Shown here piece after piece: positions 33,713 through 44,592 of a DNA stretch of 64,000 bases. The position numbers and the translations under genes are program-made. The notes beneath the pieces were generated by a model. It saw only the letters and a program-made list of their open reading frames with translations, had not been told where the DNA came from and made no database searches. Every line of letters begins with the position of its first letter. The first letter of the stretch is position 1. The stretch is from Stomoxys calcitrans (lineage: Eukaryota; Arthropoda; Insecta; Diptera; Muscidae): NCBI RefSeq assembly GCF_963082655.1, contig NC_081554.1, forward strand, positions 61,107,373 through 61,171,372, read 5' to 3'.

Positions 33713-34882
33713 GTTCTCCTTGATCTGACATGAAACTGAAATTTTCGTGGAAAAATTTTCATTTGCAATATTCCTCATTCCTTCTTTTCCCTATTTGTTT
33801 TCTGAATATATAACTGTAGAACATAATTTAATAACCCTCTATTTGTATTTGACTTATCGCTTACTGTACAAAGGGGGGTGTTGTATAAAATGTTAATTGC
33901 CTTGATTACTTGTGCGACCAAATCAACAATTATTTATGAGCCATTGTAAACGCCCCATAAATCACATCACAAATTCACACATAGTTCTCATTCTTTCGCA
34001 TAAATGAGAAAGGGTTAAGAAGAGATGAATTTGCTGTGCACCAAATGACAGTTTCAAAGTTGCTTTAAATCACCAACATGGTTGGCATGTTATTAATGTT
34101 CTAGCATTACGCCACAGAAATACCGAGTAACCAATGGTTATGTATTATAAGAGTGTGGGGTGTGTGTGTGGATTTGGGTGACCTAAATGGTACCGTATTT
34201 CTCCAATTGTTGTACTCATACAAAAACATATAGAAGTCGATGAATGGGTAGATGTTTGAAAAATTCCAAAAGTCGAAAAACTTGTCAATAATTAAGTGGT
34301 CGATCAGTAGGTATAGGTGACATAATAGTGATTAATTTTTCAAGTTGGGCATTAGAGCCTTGAAAATCCCAATAATATCTCCGAAATGGGAAATATTCAG
34401 TATAATGTTGTTTAAAAATATATGACAAAATTGTGCTGCTAGAATAGGAAGGCTTGACAAATCAATTACATTTAAAAAATATTAAAATCCTATAGTTTTC
34501 TTTTGCCACTCCATGAAATACTAACGTATATTTTTGAATTTTCCTCATAATTCTTAGTGCAAATATTTTTATTGTATCCACAAATCCAGTTTACATTGCC
34601 ACACACACATATGCACTTTAGTGCGTATGTTCTTCAAAGATAATAAAAATTCATCATACGCAACATAGACCCAATAGATTAAAATGCTTCTTCTTCTTAT
34701 ACCAACAACCATAGCATGAGAGGTAAACTAATCTACTAATTGCGTTGTATTATGATCTGCGACCCAAAAAGTGTATACATTCTTGATCGGCCCGATATTC
34801 TGAGTAGATCTGGAATGCTTGCATGTCGCTCCTTCCATCCGCCCGCTTTAGATTTGGCACAGATAATACACGCAAAACAATA
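33713..34882. other. Unique sequence
   Basis: AT-rich. No gene recognised. Confidence 0.5.
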
Positions 34883-34949
34883 AAGGGTGGTTTTTTTAGC
34901 TTTTTAATTTTTGGTCACGCACGTTTCGTGTTTTGTTTTCACTGTCAAA
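34883..34949 (+). mobile_element. Tc1/mariner-like terminal repeat, left end
   Basis: TA then AAGGGTGGTTTTTTTAGC, similar to the AAGGGTGATTTTTTTGAG ends of the fold-back elements at 39075 and 42533, but diverging after 18 bp. It runs into the assembly gap. Confidence 0.55.
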
Positions 34950-35149
34950 NNNNNNNNNNNNNNNNNNNNNNNNNNNNNNNNNNNNNNNNNNNNNNNNNNN
35001 NNNNNNNNNNNNNNNNNNNNNNNNNNNNNNNNNNNNNNNNNNNNNNNNNNNNNNNNNNNNNNNNNNNNNNNNNNNNNNNNNNNNNNNNNNNNNNNNNNNN
35101 NNNNNNNNNNNNNNNNNNNNNNNNNNNNNNNNNNNNNNNNNNNNNNNNN
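34950..35149. other. Assembly gap (200 N)
   Basis: A run of exactly 200 N, probably a placeholder length. Confidence 0.99.
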
Positions 35150-35241
35150 GAGTTTGTGTGGTTTCTACAAGACGGGGGCAATATGCTACCCAGCACGCGT
35201 AGCCTAAGTAAGGTAAGAGTGATAGTCCTTTACAGACTCAC

Positions 35242-35634
35242 TTAGACAATTTTAAGTCCATTGTGATACGACAGTAGCGACAGACCAAGGACTTCTGGTG
35301 GGAATCGAACCCACGACCCCTGCACTAGTAATCCAAGCACGGTACCAACTCGGAATGGAATTTTAAGTCCATTGTGATACCAAAGTAAGACAGACCAAGA
35401 CTTCTGGCGGGAATCGAACCCACGACCCCTGCACTGGTAATCCAAGCACGCTACCAACTCGGCTACCGGGGCGCCGAGTCCATTGTTACGCGGCTAATTG
35501 AGAGGCGAGTTCGGCGGGGAATCGAACCCACGACCCCTGCACTGGTAATCCAAGCACGCTACCAAACTCGGCTACCGAGGCGCCGAGTCTAGTGTTACGC
35601 GGCTAATTGAGAGGCGAGTTCGGTTAACATTTTA
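35242..35634 (-). mobile_element. SINE-2: tandem array of tRNA-like heads
   Basis: Three minus-strand heads, each with box A TAGCCGAGTTGGTAGCGTGC (degraded in the lowest unit) and box B GGTTCGATTCC (complement at 35301-35311, 35410-35420, 35518-35528), spaced about 108 bp. A fourth unit is represented only by its tail (35583-35634). Two tail types alternate: ATCACAATGGACTTAAAATT and CTCGCCTCTCAATTAGCCGC. Head shape and box B match a tRNA-derived Pol III promoter; it is not a functional tRNA gene because the acceptor ends do not pair. Confidence 0.8.
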
Positions 35635-35640
35635 TATCAT

Positions 35641-35894
35641 GTTCGGGACCGGTCAATTGGCCGCCTAGATCGCACGATTTAACGTCTTTAGACTATTTAT
35701 TGTGGGGACTATGTTAAAGCTCATGTCTATATAGCTAAGCCCACTTCAATTGATGTATTGGAAGACAAAATTGAAGCATTTCTTCGTGAGATACCGAAAT
35801 GTTCGAAAGAGTATGCCCAAATTGGACAAAGCGGATGGACCATTTGATGTGCAGTCGCGATCAAAATTTGCATTAAATAATCTTCAAACATTAA
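35641..35894 (+). pseudogene. Tc1/mariner-superfamily transposase, C-terminal remnant
   Basis: Reads SGPVNWPPRSHDLTSLDYLLWG, the third catalytic-acid region of a DD(E/D) transposase, with the Asp of LTSLDYLLWG intact. A one-base shift leads to YVKAHVYIAKPTSIDVLEDK, IEAFLREIP, another shift to EMFERVCPNWTKRMDHLMC, and then DQNLH-stop-IIFKH-stop ending at 35894. In this family the last residues are normally continuous, so GAA became TAA. Catalytic blocks one and two are absent (gap and SINE-2 array upstream). Cut-and-paste enzyme; this copy is dead. Confidence 0.85.
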
Positions 35895-36284
35895 ATTATA
35901 TGATCCGTACTATTAACTCTAACAAAGATTTCATGCATTTTTCTGAATTTTATGTGTTCTTTTTGGAATACTTTCCTATAGCTCTTAAAAAATCACACTT
36001 TAATTCACAAACGTCAGAAACGATTTTTTCTTTTTTTTTCGAAAAATTGTGTCACTTTGGTTACTATAACATTGCAAGAAATTATGACGAATACAAAGGG
36101 GCCAAATATGCTCTCTATAAACTCTTGTTGCCTCTAGCCTGGCGTCGAACAATGGGAGATATTCTAAAAAAAAAAAAACTAGTAAAAAATACGCCATTTA
36201 AGAACGGATGCAGATAACTCTTTCGAAGTGGGAATAATTAAAGTTGAAGTTGAATTGAGATCATGTGCAAAATAACAAGGCCCT
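35895..36284. other. AT-rich unique sequence, possible transposon 3' UTR
   Basis: Follows the transposase stop. No CACCCTT terminal repeat is seen before element D starts, so the element's right end seems lost. Confidence 0.4.
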
Positions 36285-37436
36285 TTGTTGTCCGGCCGGC
36301 TCTTGGCAAGCCTCCTAAGTTGGTCATCTCGGCATTTCGAAAAATTTTTCGGGCTCATATTGAAGCTCATATAGCGGTTTTGGGCTTCGGGTGGGGCCCT
36401 AGATACAAGAATCCAATTTTTGACATCATATTCATATTCTACTCCCGAATAACTTTCAATTGAGTCCCATATTATCCCGATAGGTCTACTTTGATATTGG
36501 GCGGTAATTTTAGGGCGGTTTTGGGCTTGGGACGGCACCCTAGATGTTTGGACCCAGTTTCTTATGTCATATTCATACCCTACTCTCGAATACCTTTCAT
36601 TTGAATCTCATACTTTCCCGATCGGTCCATTTTGATTTCCGGCGCTACTTTTGGGGCAGTTTTGGGCCTGGTACGGCCCCTATTTACTTTGACCCAATTT
36701 TAAATGTCATATTTCGTAGTGTACTCCCGAATACCTTCATTTTAGTCTCCTACTGTCCCCGATCGGTCCACTTTAATTTTTGGGTGGTCCTTTTGTAGTA
36801 AGGGAGAGGATCCGCCACCCTTCCAAATGCGCCAAATCGGTGACCTCCTATATTTCGAAATTAATTTTTTTGCCAGATTCGCTATCTACTCCCGCATACT
36901 TTCATTTGATAACCATATTGTCCATATCGGTCCACTTTTGATTTTGGGTGGTGTTTTTGGGGTAACGGAGGAGGGTTCGCCCCCTTCCGTTAACAACAAA
37001 CTATAAAGCCTATTCCTACTTCCAGACCATATTCCTAATCTACTCCTGAATACCTTATATTTGAGTCCCATATTGTCATGATCGTGAAATACCCCTAGTT
37101 TTGGGAGGTTTTGGGGCTGGGGCAGCCCCCCCAGGTACTTTGACCCATTTTTTATGAAATTCGTACACTACTCTTGAATACCTTTCATTTGAATCCCATA
37201 TTGTCCCCATCGGTCCACTTTTATTTTTGGGTAGTTCTTTCGTGGTAAGGGGGAGGGTCCCGCCCCCCTCCTGATATCAAAAAATTATATGGCCTATGTT
37301 TCCTCCCAGACCAACCTACACAATCTGTGAAAATTTCAAAGAAATCGGTTTAGCCGTTTTTGAGTCTATACGGAACAAACAAATTTACAAACCCACAAAC
37401 AAACAAACAAACACAAATTAAATTTTATTGACTTGT
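36285..37436 (+). mobile_element. Element D, 5'-truncated copy
   Basis: Blocks CCTTTCATTTGAATCTCATA, GATCGGTCCACTTTAATTTT, GGGAGGGTCCCGCCCCCC. End GTTTTTGAGTCTATACGGAA and CAAACAAACAAACACAAATT as at 31580. The CTAGC…GACCCGCTCCGC start is missing. Confidence 0.8.
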
Positions 37437-37755
37437 GGAGGCCACCGTAGCTCAGAGGTTAGCATGTCGGCTTATGACGCTGAACACCTAGGTACGAATC
37501 CTGGCGAGACCATCAGAAAAAAAATTTCAGCGGTGGTTTTCCCCTCCTAATGCTGGCAACATTTGTGAGATACTATGCCATGTAAAACTTCTCTCCAAAA
37601 GAGGTGTCGCACTGCGGCCCTCCGTTAGGACTCGGCTATAAAAAGGAGGCCCCTTATCATTGTGCTTAAACTTGAATCGGACTGCACGCATTGATATGTG
37701 AGAAGTTTGCCTGTGTTCCTTAGTGGAATGTTCATGGGCAAAATTTGCATTTTGT
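37437..37755 (+). mobile_element. SINE-1 copy, near full length
   Basis: GGAGGCCACCGTAGCTCAGA (box A), box B altered to GGTACGAATCC, full body with GAGGTGTCGCACTGCGGCC and TATAAAAAGGAGGCCCCTTA, ends TTCATGGGCAAAATTTGCAT. Sits immediately after the end of element D. Confidence 0.9.
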
Positions 37756-37854
37756 ATGCAACTAGCTTTATCGCACTGACAAACTTTATCGCATTGACAA
37801 TCTCAACTCGGCTTTCAGAGCGTATTCTATTCGCATTCTAAGGTCATATTGGCA

Positions 37855-37976
37855 GTCTATTACAGACCCACTTGGATAATTTGAAGTTCGTTGTGATAGC
37901 GTGCAGCTAAAACAGGTAAAAATCAAATCCATGTCCCTGCCACAGGAAATCCAAGCTCGCTATTAACTCGACTCTC
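37855..37976 (-). mobile_element. SINE-2 copy, degraded
   Basis: Tail TACAGACCCACTTGGATAAT and GTTGTGATAGCG, head AATCCAAGCTCGCTATTAAC. Box B is eroded (AAATCAAATCC). Confidence 0.7.
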
Positions 37977-39074
37977 TTAAATCTCCATATTACAATTGTA
38001 TCAAGGTTTGTAGCATATTCGGCAAGTATGTGGAGGAGCCCCATAGAACTCTCTGAGTCAGAAATTTAGCAACCAGAAATGTTTAAAGCCATTTCAGAAA
38101 GAATTTTGATTTCTCTAACTTACACAATCCAACTTCTTGTCCTTTTTCCTAAATTTTTACTAATCCTTATATTAGCTTTGAAAGAACCTTTAAAAATTGT
38201 CACTTCTTATCTGCACCCATAATCCTTTGAAATCCATTATCCATGCCATGTACACCTGCTCAACAACCAGCCTTATACCAGTACAAGCAGATGGATGACA
38301 CAAGACAGCATCTTGGCATGACTTTATTACTTTGATAACTTTCAAGGCATTTGCATAAATTTAAAACCACTTAAATAACACAACTACTATCGGTCGGTCG
38401 ACGAAGATGTTGATCCACTACTCTGGCTGAATATATATTTGAAAAGTTTTGTAATCTTCATCGCCCCTTCTTGGTATTCAGATGTCTGCCAACTAAGCTG
38501 AAAACATTATCCTTTGGCACAATAATAAGTTTATGGCATAATCTGTTAACATGCTGGTAAAGGCCCCCAAATGCACACACACACATAGAGCCTAACACCC
38601 ACACACATACAACAACATTCGTTCTAAGCCAACAACACACAATTAATAATTAGATATACCTCCAGGCTTCGACAGCAGCTATGACAAGGACAAAAGAGCT
38701 TAGCTAAATATACTGAGGCAATTTATAATTAAAATCTTAATGAATGTAGAAAGTACGAAAGCTATACCAGTTTTTATGCATCTAAATTGCCACATGGCAA
38801 AAGTTGAAGGATTAATTTTAAAGTCACTGGTAACATGGATCAAATTACACTCACTGTGATGGGTGTGTAGAGAGTGGTAGCCGGATATACACTAACTTTA
38901 GATCAATGAATGTGAATGGCAGCAATTACTTTTAAGTCTACTCATAATGGACATTACTTTTTATAAACGAATTAGAATGAAGAAAACTATTTTTAAAATA
39001 TTTTATCTAATAATAAGAGATAAATGGAACAACGAACAATTTTTTTCCTAAGGCTGTGGAGCAAAGGAGACATA
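37977..39074. other. Unique sequence
   Basis: No gene recognised. Short CA-rich stretch (CACACACACACAT) at about 38575. TA at 39073-39074 is the target duplication of the next element. Confidence 0.5.
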
Positions 39075-39681
39075 AAGGGTGATTTTTTTGAGGTTAGGAT
39101 TTTCATGCATTAGTATTTGACAGATCACGTGGGATTTCAGACATGGTGTCAAAGAGAAAGATGCTCAGTATGCTTTGACATTTCATCATGAATAGACTTA
39201 CTAACGAGCAACGCTTGCAAATCATTGAATTTTATTACCAAAATCAGTGTTCGGTTCGAAATGTGTTCATTCACCGTAACGTTGCGTCCAACAGCATCTT
39301 TGAAAAAATACGGTCCAATGATTCCACCAGCGTACAAACCACACCAAACAGTGCATTTTTCGGGATGCATGGGCAGTTCTTGAACGGCTTCTGGTTGCTC
39401 TTCACTCCAAATGCGGCAATTTTGCTTATTTACGTAGCCATTCAACCAGAAATGAGCCTCATCGCTGAACAAAATTTGTCAAAATTTGAACACATTTCGA
39501 ACCGAACACTGATTTTGGTAATAAAATTCAATGATTTGCAAGCGTTGCTCGTTAGTAAGTCTATTCATGATGAAATGTCAAAGCATACTGAGCATCTTTC
39601 TCTTTGACACCATGTCTGAAATCCCACGTGATCTGTCAAATACTAATGCATGAAAATCCTAACCTCAAAAAAATCACCCTT
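39075..39681 (-). mobile_element. Fold-back Tc1/mariner-like element, copy 1
   Basis: 607 bp flanked by TA (39073-39074 and 39682-39683). Terminal inverted repeats of about 200 bp start AAGGGTGATTTTTTTGAGGT. Both arms encode the transposase N-terminus, from NRLTNEQRLQIIEFYYQNQC to about VFIH. The centre carries, on the minus strand, part of the catalytic core with FSDEAHFWLNGYVNKQ (first catalytic Asp) through VWCGLYAGGIIGPYFFKD. The second and third acidic blocks are absent, so it cannot encode active enzyme. A GAACAAAATTTGTCAAAATT segment replaces the arm junction on the right. Confidence 0.9.
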
Positions 39682-39711
39682 TATAAGCCACTGTGTCATA
39701 AATGAAATCCA
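39682..39711. other. Spacer
   Basis: 30 bp including the TA duplication. Confidence 0.4.
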
Positions 39712-40690
39712 GTAAAAAGGCGTTAAGTTCGGCCGGGCCAAGCTTTGCATACCCACCACCTTGGGTATATATGTAAACCACCGTTCATCAAAATCCGGTC
39801 AAAATTGCAAACCCTATATATCGAAATACCATAGCAGTTATATCGAAATATGATCCGAGATCCAAGACTTTAAATCGAGATATCGGTGTATATGGGAGCT
39901 ATATTCAAATCTTAATCAATCTTGGCCATATTGGAGAAATATGTGGAGGGGCTTAACTTAACTCTCTGTCCCAAATTTCGGCAACATCGGACAATAAATG
40001 CGCCTTTTATGGGCTCAAAACATTAAATCGAGAGATCGATCTAAATGGCAGCTGTATCCAAATCTAGACCGATCTGAGTGAAATTAACGAAGGATGTCGA
40101 AGGGCCTAACACAACTCACTGTTCCAAATTTCAGCAAAATTGGATAATAAATGTGGCTTTTATGGGCCTAAGACCCTAAATCGGTGGATCGGTCTATATG
40201 GCAGCTATATCCAAATCAGGACCGATCTATACCAAATTGACGAAGGATGTCACAGAGCCTAACACAACTCACTGTCCCAAATTTCAGCCAAATCGGATAA
40301 TAAATATGGCGTTTATGGGCCTAAGACCCTAACTCGGAGGATCGGTCTATATGGCAGATATATCTAAATCTGGTCCGATCTGAGTCAAATTGACGAAGCA
40401 TATCATATGGCCTAACACAACTCACTGTCCCAAATTTCAGCCAAATCGGATAATAAATATGGCGTTAATGGGCCTAAGACCCTAAATCGGAGGATCGGTC
40501 TATATGGCAGCTATATCAAAATCTGGACCGATCTAAGCCAAATTGAAGCGGGATGTCGAAGGGCCCAACACAACTCACTGTCCCAAATTTCAGCAAAATC
40601 GAATAATAAATGTGGCTTTTATGGGCCTAAGACCCTAAATCGGAGGATCGGTCTATATGCCAGCTATATCCAAATCTGGGCCGATCTGAA
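39712..40690 (-). mobile_element. DINE-like element, class B, truncated
   Basis: Starts CAGTAAAAAGGCGTTAAGTT and CGGCCGGGCCAAGC (palindrome decayed), CATACCCACCACCTTGGGTA, then about six class B units (GGATCGGTCTATATGGCAGC, CAACTCACTGTCCCAAATTT). Stops in a unit at 40690; core missing. Confidence 0.85.
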
Positions 40691-41559
40691 CCCAGGAACC
40701 AATTTAGATAATGGTAACGAATTTAACCCTGAAACCGACTTTGAAACATCCATTGACACTGCTATGACGCATTCTATTTTTCAAAAATTAATCTCAATTA
40801 CAAGGCCCCGACGGTACAGATATGAAGGTACAGATTTTGAATAGGGATTTTGTATACCCAGATCGGGATTGTCTTAAACTGTCACATTTAATTTTATTTT
40901 CACCTTAACCATGCCACAGACGTTGGGAGAGAAACCAGAAAAGACAATAAGGAATATTTTTTCGAATACCCATATTTTGGAGATGACTATGACTAGGACA
41001 AAGCGATCAACCTTTAGCTTAAGGTGGTATTAGAAAACCCGAAAATTTTTGCTCTAGTTTCTCGTTTCGGCTATTGTGAATAACCCTAAAGACCAACGTT
41101 ACTACGCAAAGGTTTCATTCTTGAACTTTATGGAGTATTAAATGCATAGGGGCTGATTAGGCTAACCTGGATTTTTCGAATTACAAAACCATTTATAAGT
41201 GCAAGTCTCAAGTGCAAAAGGTTCTATGTTGGTTGAACGTAGATATTTCCTTCGGAGTAGAACCCAGAATTTGAAGTTATTCGTTATACCCTCTATATCT
41301 TAGAGACTAATCATAGGCATTGACTTCTGGAGGGATTGATAGGTCATGTTTCAGCCTCGATACTCGATACTTAAGATAAGTAAAAGAGATGACTGGGGAC
41401 TTATCTGTTTCCCAGTCATCTCCAATTCTGATTCTTACGTTTTAAGTTCCAATGAGACTGTTTATAAAACCAAACAGGATGCGTATCCATTACCATCCAT
41501 GGAAGGTAAATTCACTCAGCTACCCGAAGATATATAATTTCCAAGTTGGAAATCCAAGT
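40691..41559. other. Unique sequence with a strong hairpin
   Basis: No gene recognised. A 12-bp perfect inverted repeat lies at 41386-41422. Confidence 0.5.
41386..41422. other. 12-bp stem hairpin
   Basis: GAGATGACTGGG (41386-41397) and CCCAGTCATCTC (41411-41422), loop 13 nt. Function unknown; no U-rich tract follows. Confidence 0.75.
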
Positions 41560-42125
41560 TGATGTCCAATATTGGAGCCAAGTGTTTTGGGGTACCCCTT
41601 AAGCACCCCCTAAACTGAACTTCATTTCCGTTGGGAATAAAGATCGAATTTGATATCTATTTACAGAGCAAAGTGCCGGTGGGCGCCCCAGCAACAAAAT
41701 ACCCTCCAAACGGTTCATATTTACATGGCAATATGGGGCTCAAATTAAAGGGATTCGAAAGTGCAGCACGAATCTGATATCCATATTTTACACGAACTGT
41801 CTGAGGTGTCATCCCTCCCCTAATGAGAACATAACCCTAAAGAAGAACATTACCACCAGGAACCAGGAAGTGGCAAATTCTTACAAATCAATAGCCGAAT
41901 CCGAATGGCGTCCCGCAGTGCGACACCTCTTTGGGGAAAATTTTCAAATGACCATGCATGGCATTGTACCTCGCAAATGTCGCCAACATAAAGAGGGGAT
42001 AAACACCGCTTTGTCCGACATTCTCGCCAGGATTCGAATGCGTTTCGATATCCGCATTCAGGACGAAGTGTTCCCGCCCTAAAAAGATATTATAGAGTTA
42101 ATAAGGCGCAGGGGAGCGGGTCTGG
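41560..42125 (-). mobile_element. Element D, 5' part only
   Basis: High-coordinate end GGGAGCGGGTCTGGTTCGGCTGG and CGCCCTAAAAAGATATTATA mirror the start at 29184. An embedded SINE-1-like body (GCAGTGCGACACCTCTTTGG) keeps a recognisable box B TTCGAATCC (complement GGATTCGAATGC at about 42030). Confidence 0.8.
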
Positions 42126-42530
42126 TTCGGCTGGTATATACATATATATCGCCCCATTTTCACTTCTATAGTCGCTGCAAGCGCATTTATTAACCAATCT
42201 TGCCAAAATTGTGCACTACTCTTTAATCGATACCTACCACAATATTTAAGAAATTTGGTCAAGTTCGGTTCTGACTTAGATGTAGCTCCCATATATGTGT
42301 TCGTCTGATTTTGGGTAATATGATATTATGTTGTAATTTGTCAACCGTATTTATAACAGTTTGAACATTTTTCTCGAAATTTAATACGGATTTTTTAATA
42401 ATTCATCTGAAAACATCCGCCGAGATCCATCAAAATTGGTTAAAAATTAGATATATCTTCCACTTTGTACCTAAAGTGTAGGTGTGGGGTATTATAAAGT
42501 CGACACAGCCCGACTTTTGCCTTTCCTTAC
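42126..42530 (+). mobile_element. DINE-like class C, 3' fragment
   Basis: Unit sequence with GATGTAGCTCCCATATATGT and TGTGCACTACTC; ends AGGTGTGGGGTATTATAAAG and the imperfect palindrome AAGTCGACACAGCCCGACTT, then TTGCCTTTCCTTACT. Same end as 61780 in reverse. Confidence 0.75.
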
Positions 42531-42532
42531 TA

Positions 42533-43130
42533 AAGGGTGATTTTTTTGAGGTTAAGATTTTCATGCATTAGTATTTGACAGATCACGTGGGATTTCAGAC
42601 ATGGTGTTAAAGAGAAAGATGCTCAGTATGCTTTGACATTTCATCATGAATAGACTTACTAACGAACAACGCTTGCAAATCATTGAATTTTATTACCAAA
42701 ATCAGTGTTCGGTTCGAAATGTGTTCATTCACCGTTCAGCGATGAGGCTCATTTCTGGTTGAATGGCTACGTAAATAAGCAAAATTGCCGCATTTGGAGT
42801 GAAGAGCAACCAGAAGCCGTTCAAGAACTGCCCATGCATCCCGAAAAATGCACTGTTTGGCGTGGTTTGTACGCTGGTGGAATCATTGGACCGTATTTTT
42901 TCAAAGATGCTGTTGGACGCAACGTTACGGTGAATGAACACATTTCGAACCGAACACTGATTTTGGTAATAAAATTCAATGATTTGCAAGCGTTGCTCGT
43001 TAGTAAGTCTATTCATGATGAAATGTCAAAGCATACTGAGCATCTTTCTCTTTGACACCATGTCTGAAATCCCACGTGATCTGTCAAATACTAATGCATG
43101 AAAATCCTAACCTTAAAAAAAATCACCCTT
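42533..43130 (+). mobile_element. Fold-back Tc1/mariner-like element, copy 2
   Basis: 598 bp with TA on both sides (42531-42532 and 43131-43132). Same arms as copy 1. The core here is on the plus strand (FSDEAHFWLNGYVNKQ, VWRGLYAGGIIGPYFFKD, with C to R). Right arm junction keeps VGRNVTVNEH. It is copy 1 in reverse orientation with one differing arm junction. Confidence 0.9.
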
Positions 43131-43132
43131 TA

Positions 43133-43289
43133 GTTTTATTTACAAATTGTTACAACTGTTGAAATCTTTTACTAATATAAAATTTTCATAACACCCAATG
43201 GTAGCGATGGGTAAATACCCAAAAGGTACTTACCCGGTACATTGGGTAAATACCTGTGTATTTACCCATATATACCTAAAACTGGGTAC
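43133..43289. repeat. GGGTAAATACCC-rich segment
   Basis: GGGTAAATACCC (43209-43220) is itself a palindrome; GGGTAAATACC and GTATTTACCC recur within 60 bp. Local repeat of unknown origin. Confidence 0.6.
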
Positions 43290-43590
43290 TTATAATTTTG
43301 CAGATAGCTTGGGCATTTAGTTATATATAGCCGCTATATAGACCGATCTCCAGACTTAAAGTCTAGAGGCTATAAATTGGTAATATTTCATCCGATTTCA
43401 CAATGAATTTTGGTAGACCCTTACCCATTCCTTTTAAATGTTGTGCAGATCGAACCATATTTGGATATAGCTGCTATATAGACCGATCTCCAGACATAGC
43501 GTATTGAGACAATGAGTTTTGAAAGACCTCTTCACCTTTTTGTTGAATATCGCCCAGATCGGACCATAATTGGATATAGACGATAGTCAA
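43290..43590 (+). mobile_element. DINE class B array fragment, plus
   Basis: TAGCCGCTATATAGACCGAT, CATATTTGGATATAGCTGCT, CAATGAGTTTTGAAAGACC; two units. Confidence 0.75.
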
Positions 43591-44592
43591 AAACAAGTAA
43601 CAGCGTGCTAAGTTCGGCCAGGCCGATTCTTATATACCCGCCACCATGGATCAAATTTGTCGAATTCTTTTCCCGGTATCTCAGGCTATCTTCAGGCTAT
43701 ACCCACGATGCTGTTTCAGGCTATAGACCGATTCAGACCATATTTGACACGTATGTTGAAGGTTATGGAAGAAACCGTTATTCAAATTTCAGCCAAATTG
43801 GGTAATAATTGCGCCCTCTAGATTCTCAAGAAGTCAAGATCCGAGATCGGTTCATATGACAGCTTTATCAGGTTATGGACCGTTTTGCACCATACAGATG
43901 TTGGAAGTCTTAACAAAACACGTCGTGCAAAATTTCAGCCAAATCGGATAGGAATTACACCCTCTAGAGGCTCAAGAAGTAAAATAGATCGTTTTATATG
44001 GGAGCTGTATCAGGCTATAGACAGATTCGGACCGCATTTGACACAAACGTTGGAGGTTATGGACAAGCGATTGTTCAAAATTTCAGCAAAATTGGACTGT
44101 AATTACGCCTTCTAGAGGCTCAAAAAGTCAAGATCCCAGTTCGGTTTATATGACAGCTATATCAGGTTATGAACCGATTTTAACCATACTTAGCACAGTT
44201 GTTGGAAGTCTTAACGAAACACTTCGTCCAAAATTTCAGCCAAATCGGAAAAGAATTGCGCCTTCTAGAGGCTCATGAAGTCAAGATCCAATATCGGTTT
44301 GTATGGCAGCTATATCAAAACATGGACCGATATGGCCCATTTACAATCCCAACCGACCTACACTAATAAGAAGTATTTGTGCAAAGTTTCAAGCGGCTAG
44401 CTTTACTCCTTCGAAAGTTAGAGTGCTTTCGACAGACGGACGGACAGACGGACGGACATGGCTTGATCGACTTAAATTGTCATGTCGATCAAGAATATAT
44501 ATACTTTATGCGGTCTTAGACGAATGTTTCGAGGAGTTACAAATAGAATGACGAATTTAGTCTAGCCCCATCCTATGGTGGAGGGTATAAAA
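43591..44592 (-). mobile_element. Complete DINE-like element, class A
   Basis: AAAAACAAGTAACAGCGTGC, AAGTTCGGCCAGGCCGAT, TATACCCGCCACCATGG, about four units, core GACGGACGGACATGGCTTGA and TCAAGAATATATATACTTTA, end CCATCCTATGGTGGAGGGTATA. Inserted in class B array sequence. Confidence 0.88.

Noticed and set aside
34823..35245. Open reading frames across 34823-35245
   Set aside because: They run through 200 N and carry no real sequence there; artefact.
35300..35590. Genuine tRNA genes
   Set aside because: Box A and B are present but acceptor and anticodon stems do not pair properly and the unit is repeated with SINE tails; SINE heads fit better.
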